From Latrodectus hesperus (taxonomy: Eukaryota; Arthropoda; Arachnida; Araneae; Theridiidae), in the NCBI GenBank assembly GCA_037975125.1, contig CM075857.1, forward strand, positions 94,002,905 through 94,066,904: a DNA stretch of 64,000 nt. The letters are read 5' to 3'. Shown in pieces: positions 39,904 through 52,268 of the stretch. Made by a program: the position numbers and the translations under genes. Each line of letters starts with the position of its first letter. Positions within the stretch are counted from its first letter, which is position 1. The notes beneath the pieces are model-generated. The model ran no database searches and had not been told where the DNA came from. It was given only the letters and a program-made list of their open reading frames with translations.

Positions 39904-40640
39904 GAGTGGGCCTTTTTTAACCAATGAAAAGGATTTAAAACAAATTCTATAGCGATATGAAGAATTTTATTAGTGGATACTTTCCTATGAAACTCTGTAA
40001 CCCGAAGTGGGGAGCTAATTCCACTTTGTTAAACAAAACGACACTTTTTATACCTCGTTAACTAAATATAGTTAGGTAATTAATAGTTAGTCCAGAGAAT
40101 TATACTATCTGATGAGGTACCCAAGTGTTAAATTGTTCCACACTCCAAATACCAAGTAGTGTTCCTTATTTAACCGAAATCAAGGAATTCTCATATTTTC
40201 ACTGTTTTTCTTAACAACAATATTACCGAGAGAATATCAAATGGTATTTGATAAATGATTTTAATTCTTTTTCAAATAATACTCGTAATGGTTCTATCTT
40301 TTCTGTCAATGAGAATGACATTTTCTTTTGAGAATTAATGTGAATGAATAATCACACACAATCTTAAGCTATTTTTAAGAACTCGTTAAAAGCATTCACT
40401 TTTCTTTTGGCGAAACGCATTTTAAGTATTTTTTTAATTATTCTGATATTAAGACTTTCGTAAATTATATTTCCTTTATGGTAAAGAAAAGATCAAAATT
40501 ATCAAAGTTATCCAGATACAATGTCTACTAATCTCTTTGATGAATTTACTGTAATTGTTGAAATGAAATAACATTGTTAGTGTAACATATATAGCAGTTT
40601 TGTCAGAAAAATTATAATAAATCCATAATGGAAACTACAA
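39904..40640 (+). other. Probable TARP 3' UTR
   Basis: AT-rich sequence after the stop. The first AATAAA is at 40616-40621 and a second at 40675-40680, giving a 3' UTR of roughly 0.7-0.8 kb if either is used. Inferred only from the signals. Confidence 0.35.
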
Positions 40641-41373
40641 GCAAGGTGTATAGCACATGCAGAAAACTATGAAAAATAAATAAACGAAATGGCGTAAAAT
40701 TATTTATAAAGCTTACATTTGCAGAACAAATTCTATTAATTTAAAATATAATATAGCTTAAATGATAAACCAAAAATACAGGAAAATAATACGAAATTAA
40801 TATTATAAAAATCAAAACTATCAATTAAAAATAACTTAAAATTACTGACACAATTATTTTTACTAAGATTATCGTATAAGATTTTATTAATAAATTTTTT
40901 TAAAACTTCACTTATACACATTTGGTCATCCAAAAATTCAGTATTATCATATAATACCTTTTCTAATTTTTTATTGCAGAAATTGGAACTTTCCTATGGT
41001 TAATTTCTTTGCCATGATTACAAGCATCAGCATTTTAACTAAGAAACTAATAGGAAAGAAATTTATTGATTATTAAGAATATATTCTTCTTCTTCGGATT
41101 CCTCTAATCCTTGTAAATAAGTATAAATCACTATTTAATAAGTCTTCCATATTTCAATGTCAGTTTTATTGTTTGATTCTATACTTTAAAATCAATTATT
41201 TTTCTCTTAAATAATTCTTCAGAAGTAATACTTTTTTCTACAGGATAAAGCTTATAGCCTCATCATCTCTGTATAATTCTCAGGATTTGATAACTCATTT
41301 TTGAACAAATCAATCATGGGGATATTTTGGAGGAAGCAGTGAAGAAATAAACTCTGCAGCAATCTCTGAACAG
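40641..41373. other. AT-rich sequence, nothing recognised
   Basis: No further coding signal downstream of the TARP gene. Confidence 0.45.
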
Positions 41374-41523
41374 GCTAAAACCTAGAATACGTTGCTCTCG
41401 CCAAATGGCGCTAAATTTTAGCATACGGAAGCCTAGTCTTGAGACATTTGCACGTAGGCACGGTATATTCGCCAAGCTTAATTGGCGTTACGCACCTTAT
41501 TCTAGATTTTAACCTTTAAAACT
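41374..41523. mobile_element. Inverted-repeat element E (150 bp)
   Basis: CTAAAACCTAGAATACGTTGC on the left; complement of the right end is TTAAAATCTAGAATAAGGTGC. Inside are CTCGCCAAATGGCGC (left) and ATTCGCCAAGCTTAATTGGC (right), each a small TTGGCG palindrome. No ORF. Confidence 0.75.
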
Positions 41524-43560
41524 TCTCTTCGAGATAGATATAGGCAATAACTTAATTTTAATTACATGAAAAATTTTAGCGCAGGTATATCAGCAATATA
41601 TTTACTTATATCTGCAATATATATGCAAGATTTTATTCTATTTGCAACCGTTTCATTTGCTTGTAGCAGTCTGTTTGACTAATTCAGAAATATTTATGAA
41701 AACAGTCAAAACACGTGCAGGAGTGAATATAGATTTCTATAAATTGTTGCAAATTTATATTGAAATGTCAATTAAGTATTTTTTATATTTCCTGTTATCT
41801 AATAATTTAAATCTGAGAATGTCTAACTGAACGTTTGTGTGGTTCATGGCAATAGTCAAAGAACTGTATCTGTTTCTTTTTCATTTTATAATAAGTAAGT
41901 AGCATTCATTAAAATGAAACTACAAAACCTCTTGAAATATCATGAAATTATATACACAATTACAAATAATATATACTTATCTCGAAAATAGAGTTTCATT
42001 ATTTAGAAGCTTCGATTCAAAATTTGAATGGAAAAATTAAAAAACACAATACAATTAATTTTATTTATTTTTTATTATTACACCCATTTTTTATATTAGT
42101 TTAATTTTTTATTATTGATTCTTTAAATAAATCCTACATTAATTTAATCTCATATTATGTTTTAAATTGTAATATATATATGCAATAACTTCGCTTACAA
42201 TTAATTATAGTACAAACTATTTAGTATGTATATATATGATTATATATACCATGAAATATTACCAGCATTAATTATTTTTATTTTAAACTAATCTAAAATG
42301 TAGCCATAATATTTTATTTATTTGAAAACAAAATTGTTTCTGGATGTATAGATGTACAAATTTAAATAACAAGAAAGTACGTTGTATTATTATACTTTCT
42401 TCTTTTAATATTAATAAAACTATGCAAAAACTTCGATAAATTAAATTACTTAAAAATTAAAGTTATTCGGATATTATATAAAAGTACACATTTGGAAAAA
42501 GTTAATCTATTACAGTATTCCAAAATGTAGAGACAGATATGAATTGAAATTTTTTCTTATTTTACCCAGATTGTATTAAATAAATAATTGTTATAAAATT
42601 GGCGCAAAAATGGAAATTTTATAATTTAAAAGAATATGAAAAGAAGAAAAACTTTCATTATTTTTATGAATTTTTAAAAGCTATTTTAATATAAAAATAA
42701 TTTTAGTTTTCTTTTATCGCAATAAAAATTACATATTCGCACGAATTCGTAATTGATTTAAAAATCGATTATATTGTAAAATATATCTAACATTAATTCA
42801 AATGATTTGGCATTATTTTTAAAAACCTCGATGCCACCAAAGAAATAGAAACATTTTACGATAAACAAATACTTTTAAAGTCGCGTGCCATAAATATAAC
42901 CCTATATATTTATTGAAATTTAATTAATTGAATATAGTTTTTCTACATTTGTCAATTTTTAGATTAATTTTCAAAAATAAATTGTAGTTATTTTTAGTGC
43001 TATTAACTTTTAAAAATAATATTTTACTTACAATTATTTATCTATCTCTCTACTTATATATCAATAAAATGTTTATGAAAATATTAATTCATCATATTTG
43101 TATTTTATGTGAGTTATTGTTCATTATAACATTTGTCACCCTTTATAAGCTGCCTTATGAAATTACAGAAGATAATTCTGGACATGATATATTTCTTATA
43201 AACTATATTTCATTTAAGTATGTAGAATATTGCATTTTGTGTTTCAAAATTCTCAAAACTTCTAATTATTTTTTAATTCTTCTGGTGGTCTTCTGTTTCG
43301 GGAAGCCTTACATACTTCCCAACAAAATCATCACTGAGATAAAAAAAAAAAATATGCTATAATTTTGATGCATGTAATGTCTGATGGAGAATTTTACTTT
43401 TCTGTAACCGTACTCGAAGTGTTGGTGTTGCTTTTTATTCTTTGTTCTTTTTGCTGTTTCATTTTCTTTACCATAGATTTTATGATTTGGAAAATTCCAA
43501 ACCACGAATATTTTTAGAAATAAGAATTTGTATTTTATTATAAATAAATTTATTTTAACC

Positions 43561-43563
<3 letters not shown>
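41524..43563. other. Very AT-rich sequence, nothing recognised
   Basis: Two kilobases with short AT-driven ORFs (for example 42997-43362, Leu/Ile/Tyr-rich), none credible. Confidence 0.5.
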
Positions 43564-43639
<76 letters not shown>

Positions 43640-43640
43640 T
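43564..43640. repeat. (TA)n microsatellite
   Basis: Nearly pure TA with one TATG interruption near the right end. Confidence 0.96.
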
Positions 43641-44579
43641 GGGAAAAAATTACTAATGGCAGCCCGAAACTGAAGAGAATCATTTTTATTTATAGTTACC
43701 TTGATAAGATCGAAAGAAAGAAAGAATACTACACTGAGAAAGAATTGAATTCTTGTTTATTTTTCCATTTTATTAATAGTTTTCGTTACTGTAAACATAA
43801 ATTGACAACAATTTGCATTTTCTAAAGCCAAATTATACCAATTCTATTTGAAAATCTTCATGAAAAAATAAATGTCCTTTTGTTTAACACTCACAACTAG
43901 TACTATTCAGTAATTGAATGTTTTCATTCTAAATAAATGATAATACTACAGAAAAAATGTCAATGCCAATATTTTTGAAATCAAATCTAAAGGGAAAATG
44001 AATTGTGAAATCACTAAAAAGGTTTAAAATAATTAAATATTTTAGCGCTTTTTAATTCATTTGGCATGATTGGCTTTAATTTTATGATTTATAATTAAGT
44101 ATTAAAGTATTTTATGGTAGAGAATCCAAGAAAAGGAAAACTAATTTCACAACAACTGAATAAGCGATAAATATTTTTTCATCATATTAATTTTTAAATT
44201 GAAATTTTATCTAAGACTAAATTATTCATATAAATTTACATTAAATGAATTCAGTTGTAATTCACAGTAATGCAAAAGGGGTATCTAATTCCATTAATTT
44301 TTTTTATCAGCAAAAATATTAGACTTGAACATAAAGCTCAAAAACGCGAATCTTATTTTTAAATGGAAGCCAAACAAGCTTCTTTACTGTATAACTTATA
44401 TTTGGTAGCGGTTTAGGTAGGTTTAACAATTGACTAGTTTATATTCAAATATATTCAGTAATTGTTCCTTGGATAAGTCGATAGACACAAATTTTAGATT
44501 TTTAGAGCTCGAAATATTATAACCAATACTCTTTTTCATGCATTTTTTAAATAAATATGGAGGTGCTGGCTTGAGAATT
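43641..44579. other. AT-rich sequence, nothing recognised
   Basis: No supported feature. Confidence 0.45.
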
Positions 44580-44797
44580 TGGGTAAAAGTTTACAAATGT
44601 GTACCACTTGATTGTTTGGTGATTTTTTTGACGACAAGTTAGGCACCAAAATGTGAATAACAAAATAGCAACCATAAAACCACGTTAGTCAATATGCAGA
44701 AACTAATAGGGATACCAGAAATTAAAATGTATCGCCAATATTTATCGCCAAAGTTTTTACCAAACCACAAGGGGTACCCGCTTCTATACCTTTCCCA
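44580..44797 (+). mobile_element. Short inverted-repeat element, family G
   Basis: TGGGTAAAAGTTTACAAATG, GTGTACCACTTGATT, TTTGGTGATTTTTTTGACG, TATCGCCAATATTTATCGCC and CCACAAGGGGTACCCGC, ending CCTTTCCCA. The left 25 bp pair with the right end (complement TGGGAAAGGTATAGAAGCGG). About 218 bp. Confidence 0.78.
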
Positions 44798-45466
44798 GAA
44801 TTTGAGTTGGAAATATGTGGCATTTCTAATTTTTTTTAAAAACTGATAAATGTGTTTAGCATTTTACTTATACTTATGATATAATTATTGCAAAATTAAT
44901 TATTAAATTAAAAAGAATTTATTGCTTATTGCATTTGGTGATATATAATTAAATATGTATATTTGCTTTTATTATATTTGATAACATATATATCAATTTA
45001 TGATATATATGTTGACTAATATGTATTTGCAATAATTTGAACTTCCTAAGGGGTAAAATTAATTACCTAATTTTGAAACTGATCTGAAAATAGGGAGAAG
45101 TCCGATTTGGATATGATGTGTAGTTATGACAACAAAAAGTTTCATTAATTACTAAATTATAATATAACAATCAAAATTATTTTGTCTTAAATATTCCGCA
45201 TATTAATTAAAATGACAAAATTAAAAAATAAAATATTTTTCCAATCATTAATGCCTGTCAAATATTGCAGTTTTTCTTCATTAAAATTGATGAAACAATA
45301 AAGTGTACATTTGTAACGTAAATTTTGAAATTATTTATAAAATTACAAGAAACTAAATCTATTACTCAAATTTGTGGGCTTTAAACTTAGAGCACTCAGT
45401 ATTTAGAACATCGAATTGACAATTAAAATAATTTACGTAATTGGATTTGATGTCAAATATTTCACC

Positions 45467-45708
45467 AAAATCAGCGAGTGATATTAATTATTTCTTTGGT
45501 GACTTAGCATACTGCCATTTTAAAAATGTCTTTCTGGTATTTTAAGGCTTCAATTTTCACTTCTTTACGCTCTTATTCATACTGATAATTATGAATAAAA
45601 CAAGATTGAAATATACCTTAATCATGGAATTGTGTCGCTTATATAATGGTTGGTTTCATGTAAATGCTGCAAAACGACCTCATCAATTGGACTGTATGGA
45701 TTTCATAA
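45467..45708 (+). repeat. Duplicated segment, copy 1
   Basis: Matches 46673-46862 and then 47043-47130: AAAATCAGCGAGTGATATTA against AAAATCAGTGATTGGTACTA, and ACTGATAATTATGAATA against ACTGATAATTATAGATA, with shared order throughout. Period about 1.2 kb. Copy 1 is cut by element A2 at its right end. Confidence 0.7.
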
Positions 45709-46607
45709 AATACAGCTGCAGTATAATTCATCATGTGAATTTCTGAATTTGTTTGGCGACAAAGAAATGTTTCCAAGATAATATAATTGTTACGTAGTAA
45801 ATTCTTTTCTTAAAAAAAGTTTATGCCTCTAAATAATAAATTTAAACCAGATAAATAAAAAGTGTAAACATGTACTTTTGAAATATTAGCCTTTTATAAA
45901 GGTAAATATACAAACATTAATTTTATAAAATGTAAATGCAAATATAGGAACAATAATTTTGAAAATGTAAGTACGAATTCTAAGAAAAATAGAAAATGAA
46001 CTCTAATGAAAACATAGGAACATTCCAAAAAAAAAAGTTATATAAAATACAATTAAAAACAAAAAAGTAAAAGTTATAAGATTCAATTTAAATTTTACCT
46101 TAATAATTTAGGAAAGAAAATATAGGAACAGCATTTTTTCAAATGTAAATACAAATTATTATAAATACTTTAAATTATTTAAAAAAAAGATGTTATTATA
46201 ATAATATAAAGAATAAAAAGGATACATACACATATAAGCTTAAAAAAGATATGTAAACACAATTTTAGACAATAATTTTAAGTATATAATACCGATTAAA
46301 AAATAATTATTTTAAAAGAAAATGAAAAAAATATATAAAACTTGAAATTTAATTACACAAAATGTCAAAGACTATTCAGAACGCACTAAAAAATTAAAAC
46401 GAATTATTCTCGCAAAAATTTTTAATAAAATTCGAAAATGGAATAAAATATTCTAAATTTAGCAATGAGACGTAAATACTAGGTTTTCGATAAAAAACCC
46501 CATCTTTATGACGTAATAAAAATTCAGATTTCCAAATAAACAAGAAAATCCGCCAAGGAAACCTTCAAATTCAAAAATTTGTATTATGATTATAGTGCAG
46601 TTGTGCC
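45709..46607 (+). mobile_element. Inverted-repeat element, family A, long copy A2 (about 0.9 kb)
   Basis: The left end (ACAGCTGCAGTATAATTC, CTGAATTTGTTTGGCGAC, AAGAAATGTTTCCAAGAT) matches A1 over about 65 bp. The right end (ATGACGTAATAAAAATTCAG, AAGAAAATCCGCCAAGG, TAGTGCAGTTGTGCC) matches the A1 right end. The ends are mutually inverted. The interior (about 45900-46500) is AT-rich, has no ORF, and resembles the interior of element B (52650-53165). Confidence 0.75.
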
Positions 46608-46672
46608 AATCTATAATACTGAAGAGGTAAAACAATTGGCCTAATTAATTTGTTGTGAAAATTTCTTTCTAA

Positions 46673-47130
46673 AATCAGTGATTGGTACTAATCATTTGTT
46701 TCGTGACTTTGAATACTATCATTTTAAGTCTTTTTTTGGTATGTTAAGGATTTTAATTTATGCTTATTTAAGCTTTTATTCCTTACTGATAATTATAGAT
46801 ACAGTTGGATTGAAGTACAGTTTAATCATGGACTGGGTCTCTTCTACAATTTGATTGGGAAAAATATACTTTTGGCTGCTTTTGGCAAAAATTAGCGATT
46901 TTTTTAGCCAAGTTTGTTTTCGTGCATTTTTGAAGAAACAAGATTGCCTAGAAAACATGATGGACAAACCAGTAATAAATCAACTTCACTGACAATATGG
47001 TGCCAAATTAGCGAGAAACTAAGGGATGCTCTAAAGTATAGGCAACCATGGTTGGTTTCCTGAAAATGCCTCAAATCCAATTTCATCACTAGGACTACAC
47101 AGGTATCATCACTTAATCATGGTTAGATGA
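46673..47130 (+). repeat. Duplicated segment, copy 2, carrying a family G-like insertion
   Basis: Homologous to 45467-45708 but interrupted at about 46863-47042 by about 180 bp absent from copy 1. The insert has ATACTTTTGGCTGC on the left and, complemented, ATACTTTAGAGCATC on the right, with GGCAAAAATTAGCGA and CCAAATTAGCGAG inside, resembling a diverged family G element. Confidence 0.6.
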
Positions 47131-47181
47131 AGTGTGCTTAGTTATTTTCAAAATTACAGAGATTAGGAGACAAAAAATTTA

Positions 47182-47345
47182 TTGGTAAGAGTTTACAATC
47201 AGGTTTCCCTCGACTTTTTGGCGAATTTATTGACGTTGTGATATTCGCCAAGATGTGACTAACAAGAGGGCCGCAACACAAAAGCTATACAAAGATAGGG
47301 TTACTAGAAATTAAACTCTTTCGCGTGATTAAATCAACGGAAGTC
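47182..47345 (+). mobile_element. Short inverted-repeat element, family G, right end decayed
   Basis: TTGGTAAGAGTTTACAATCAGG, CGACTTTTTGGCGAATTTATT, GTGACTAACAAGAGGGCC, GTTACTAGAAATTAAAC. Its TCGCCAA right repeats have been lost or changed (TTTCGCGTGATT). Confidence 0.7.
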
Positions 47346-50231
47346 AAGTTATTATGATGTATCTCTTCCTATCAACAGAAACTTCTAAATATTGCCAATC
47401 GTCAAATAATTTTAAACCATGGTAAAATGACGAAGCAAATATTTGAGCTAGCAACAGCATACCACAGTCGAGGATGAATATTGGTAATTACTGAATTTTT
47501 AAAGTACATAGATCCTCATAATAATATGGTCTTCAACTGGGTATTGAACCCTCCATAATTTGGAGAGGAGACTCTACTCCATCGCATAGGCTTGTTACCT
47601 CAACTCTTAGAAATTTCTATTTCCATATTCTTCAATTCATTTGATCATATGATTTAAACGGAGGAATCTCAGTTTCTTGCTGTGTAACAATAAAATTACA
47701 TTAAAATAAATACTGTCATTCCTTTTTTTATTTTCAGAATTTTCGCTATTAACAGAAATTATTTTGAAATTATTGATATTGATAAAAAGAGTTAAGAAAA
47801 ATTATAAATAATTTTTGTACTTCCTTTTTGTAGATGCATTGATAAGTTTCTTAAACAACCATAGTGAGAAAAAAGGAAAATTTTCCATTTACTAAAATGT
47901 CTATTTTGAAGATTTCATGTGATATGGTTCTCTATAAAAAAAAAAACTTGATTGAAAATTAAATTTTGAGTGAATACACGCCAATTACACAATCTTACAC
48001 ATGCCAATTTTGCAAAAGCTCTAAGTCCACTCTAAAAGGAAACAAATCACATTTTCTAACTTCAAAATCATTCTAAATTTTATTCTTATGAATTTTTTTT
48101 TGATTAAGAATATGCCACACATTTCTACCAAATAAGATGGTGTGCTTTTTTGTCAGAAAGGAACGCAATCACGGATTTCTATTGAAGGTAGCATTGTTAG
48201 TTCGAAGTTAAAGAATGGAATGGTTGTTCCAGTTTTAGAATTATAGCTTTCATACTATATTTTTGAATACTAAAAAAATTACTAGATACCTGAAATGCAG
48301 GTGTCAAGGAATTTCATACTTTAATGAAACTTCAAATTATCTGATCACAGTTACAGTTATTCCTATTCTTAAGTACAATTCGCTTGATTTTTTTCCCACT
48401 TAATCTATATAGTCATATAATTTCAGTTTTTTTAATATTTTCCTTTAATCCTTCTGTTAAACTTTGGTACATTTTTAATCGAAGTTCACTTAGAGAAATA
48501 AATTTCTGAATGCCTATTTAAAATGTTGCCAAAAAATTTTCAAAAAGATATTTCAAAATGATGCCAAAAATAACGAACAAATAACAGATACTTGTTTTAA
48601 CAAATAGCTGAAAATTGTACTAAAAATCATTTAAAAAAACCATATATTTCAATACTTCAATATTTTAGGGTTTTCACAAACATAAGTAGAATGTTTGCCA
48701 AATCTTATTTGGCGAGAAATCTCGCATTTGGCGATTATACTGTGTTCATTCTAATCACAATTTTTAAATAAAATTCTTGTAATGAAGTTAAATATAAATT
48801 TTGAATGCGTTAAATTGTTTTTCATTTTATTGTGATTATAAAACGCATGTAAAACGTCAAATTAAAAATTATTTAGAATATTTTAATGAAATAATGTTGT
48901 TGTGTTTTTCTTCATAAAAATAAAAATAGCATTAATTTCTATCCTTCATGTAATTGCAGTTTTGTGTTTTAATTATTCTTCAATGAAAGAATTTTCCTTT
49001 TTATTTATGAATTTTTTTAAATACTAAGACATTTTAAACTATTAAAAATAGTGTTATATAATTCTTCTATCTAAATGTAATTGATTTAACAAGTATCAAA
49101 TATATTATGCTTTAATTGTCTTATTTGAAAAAATTTATTAACTTCAAAGTAATATTGAAACGTCATGCTGATTCTAGTAAATCACTTTAAGTACAAAATA
49201 TTTCAAATAAATTTTTCGATTGAGGATATAATTCAATTAAGAATACCTTAAATTAAACTTTTACTAAGAAAAATAATAAAACTTTAACACTATCAGTTAT
49301 TGAAAATTGTTAAACTGAAGATAAATTTGCATTCTTAGAAACAAGTTTAAAAAAATTGCACACCTTTAGAGAAATTTTAATTATACTGCAAAATTATTTC
49401 TACCAAGTTTATACCTCAAATATTATTTTTTTTTCAAAATTTAAAAAAATTGGGGGACTTGAATATTAACTTTACCTTATGAAAATAACTTACTTATAAT
49501 GTAGTGCAATTTCCTAAAAGATTTTTTATAAATAGAAAACAGGTTACAAATGCAAAAGCTGAATCTTATGATTTTTTTCATAAAATAAATATATTGTTAG
49601 TTATTCAATTATTATTTAACCAAAAATAATTAATTATAAATTAAAATCAATGAATCCCGTCAGGAGAATAATTAAAAAAATTCAACTACTTGAACTTACT
49701 TGAACAAAATCAAAATAAAAAGAAAACATTCAATTTGGTGAATTCAATTTTGTGGTTCAATTGACTCCTCTCTATCATTGGCGACCTTTTTTTAATTTGG
49801 TCTTTTTTTGACGAACTTAAATAAATGTTTCGCCAATATTAATTACGAGTTCACCAAACTAAAAAACTGAAGTCAAGCCAACTTATTAGGCATGTATAAC
49901 TTGGCCAAATTTTAAAAGCAATTTGAACTACATGTTCCTGTTCAATAAATCATTGTGAACAAAATAAATAAATAAAGTATTAAAAATATTAATCGTACTT
50001 GCTGATTTAAACTAACCATAAAGTGAATTTTTTGTCTTGTATTTCTCAGTTTGCTTTTTCTTCTGTTCTATTTTCAACATGTTCAATTTTGAAAGTAATA
50101 TCACTAAAGATTTAAAATTTGAAAAATTATTTAGAGTAACAGGTAACTTTCATAATTTTGAAAACTTTTACAAAATGGAAAAAATTGTAATTAATTCTTT
50201 ATTATTGGTGAAAATAATGAATACATGATGA
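47346..50231. other. AT-rich sequence with isolated TTGGCG motifs
   Basis: No gene supported. TTATTTGGCGAGAAATCTCG and CATTTGGCGATTATAC at about 48700-48725, and CATTGGCGACC ... TTCGCCAATA at 49780-49840, look like decayed ends of the same class of elements, but full inverted pairs were not resolved. Confidence 0.5.
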
Positions 50232-50484
50232 TACTAACCATAAAGTGATAACACTCAGACATTCGATTTTAAACTTCGTCTTGTTTGCTGCTGTTCGATG
50301 ACTGTGATTTGAAGGCAAGCAGCAAATTCGTCGATAAGTCGGATGTACGACGTCATCTCAATATCATGTGACGTAGATGAAACGTTATCTGACGTCATGG
50401 ATATTTAAAACCAATGAGAATTTTAATAAAAAGGCGTAATCATAATCAGAACTGGAACGAAAGAAACAAGCACTTTATGGTTAA
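50232..50484. mobile_element. Candidate inverted-repeat element with TAACCATAAAGTG ends
   Basis: ACTAACCATAAAGTG at 50232 is inverted at 50470 (CACTTTATGGTTAAT). A third, direct copy lies at about 50010. The interior contains GACGTCATC, GTGACGTAG and a perfect TGACGTCA (50390-50397). Could also be an unrelated 13-bp inverted repeat; the same-strand copy at 50010 suggests a repeat-family terminus. Confidence 0.45.
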
Positions 50485-50682
50485 TAAATTGCAAATCATA
50501 CTTGAAGCTTACAATTTCAATTACAAAATTTTGAAAATTAAAGTAAAAAAGAATGTTTTAATCTTTGATTTCTTAATATTTTTTTCAATTGTGATATTTA
50601 AGCCTTGAGACAAAAGTAAAATAATAAAATAATGACATTTACAATCCTTGATATGATATTGTTCGGTACAAGTCAAATTTCA

Positions 50683-51238
50683 GGTACTTTTCCATTTCGC
50701 CGGCGCAAGCGATAACGTCGCCAAAAAGGATACAACCGGCGCTAGAGGGAACATCTCCGCTGGTAACCTTTTGCTTCTACGTTTCAAAAACATGTGACGG
50801 CCTTTCACTGTCAGCGACTTTATTTTGACTCTTTTTTTCCCCATTTCATAATTTTATGCTACATTGCTATATATACAAATTTAATAATTTCATAAAATCT
50901 CTCTATAAAAATCGAATTTTAAAAATATATCTTAAAAAATAATAATCGAACGAATCCTCATAAAAATATTTTTTTAAAAAAATAATAAGATTTTGAAATA
51001 TGCATCACCCGATAAATTGTAATCTAATATAATAAGAAAATAAATTGAGGCTCTGGCACCCATCATTCCACGCATAGCATGAACACAAGAACAATTAAAT
51101 AAATAAATTTAAAAATTTTTATTAAACAACATTAAACAACATTATTTAAAAATTTTATGTGTATACTGCGTGTTGTCGCCAATTGGCGACTTAATTTTCG
51201 CTTGGCGAGATTTGTAATGGCGAAATGAAAAAAGTACC
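50683..51238. mobile_element. Inverted-repeat element C (556 bp)
   Basis: GGTACTTTTCCATTTCGCC at 50683 and, complemented, GGTACTTTTTTCATTTCGCC ending at 51238; AAATTT lies just outside both. Sub-terminal GATAACGTCGCCAAAAAGG (left) and GTCGCCAATTGGCGAC, CTTGGCGAG (right). AT-rich interior without ORF. Confidence 0.82.
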
Positions 51239-51471
51239 AAATTTCATATCTAAGTTAATACATAATATTAGATCTCACTATCTTACAACATTTCTGTTCA
51301 CAGAAAATCTAATAATTTACTAGCATCTGAAAATATTTCCCTCTCTCATAATGTAACAGCTTCTTATATTCAGGCATAAAACATTTTTACCAAAAGATAT
51401 CTTAACTGGAAAAAGAAATATATGGTGTAAATCCATCACGATTATTAAAATATTATTTTATAAAAACTTCG

Positions 51472-51719
51472 GGCTGAGCTGCTGTATAATGCTTTTGGTG
51501 TATTTTATAATGTTTTGGCGTTTAAAAAAATGTCACTAAGCTGACGTAATTGTTACGCAAAATTTAGGGTTACCAAAATGGAATATTGTTAAATATCCTT
51601 AGTTTTCTTTATTTTTCTGACGTAATAAAAAAAAGCATAGGTTACTAGAACAGTGAACTCTGTCAAAAAATTCACCAAAATCAAAAATGTACCAAAAGGA
51701 TTATATGGCAGGCTCTGCC
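51472..51719 (+). mobile_element. Inverted-repeat element, family A, copy A3 (248 bp)
   Basis: GGCTGAGCTGCTGTATAATG on the left; complement of the right is GGCAGAGCCTGCCATATAAT. Internal GTTTTGGCGTTT, GCTGACGTAATTGTTACGC and CTGACGTAATAAAAAAAAGC are in the same places as in A1 and A2. Confidence 0.75.
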
Positions 51720-52264
51720 AAATATAGATTTTGATTTTATAATTTTATAACTTAATTTAAAGTGATAAAATAAAGTGAGTGATAACTTACAGGAAATAAT
51801 AATTTACAGATAGTGAATTTAAAGCCGATTTACAAAAAAAATAATGAGATTCTCTAAATATTTCATAATTTTTCATTATATGTGACATCTAGAATCATAA
51901 TGACGTCATAATTAAAAGTCATTTGCCACAGATGGATTTACACATCAGGTTTTATTCTTAGTATAATTGGTTTCTTGTGATTTAAATTTGCTCTCAACTA
52001 ATTTATAAGCTTCCTTTGCTTATTTCTTTTTTGGAAGCTTTAATGTTGCTTACATTATTTAAAACTCAGAATTTTTTTTATGTATTATAATAGAATATAA
52101 AATAAATTTTCTTTTAAATTTATACCTTGAAAATGTTGAGAAAGGTTGAATATATGAAATAAAGTATTGTGAAAAGTTGTTGTGTGTTATTCATTATTCT
52201 CAAATTGAAAATAACAATTAACTCATTCATTGAGAATTAGATATCTTTAAAAATCTAGTTAAAA
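51720..52264. other. AT-rich sequence, nothing recognised
   Basis: One perfect TGACGTCA at 51901-51908; otherwise no feature. Confidence 0.4.
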
Positions 52265-52268
52265 TTTA

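Noticed and set aside
39499..39924. 141-codon antisense ORF and 119/87-codon alternate-frame ORFs over the TARP terminal exon
   Set aside because: They overlap a clearly coding exon whose frame has TM segments and the RRTTPV end; the others are shadows of its high GC content.
42997..43362. 121-codon Leu/Ile-rich ORF resembling a membrane protein
   Set aside because: Hydrophobicity follows from AT-rich codons (ATA, TTA, TTT); no family recognised and no GC shift as seen in the real exons.
47041..47057. GGCAACCATGGTTGGTT as a functional RFX X-box
   Set aside because: A palindrome of this type also occurs near 31172 and 31472, but there is no nearby promoter or gene; no functional claim is supportable.
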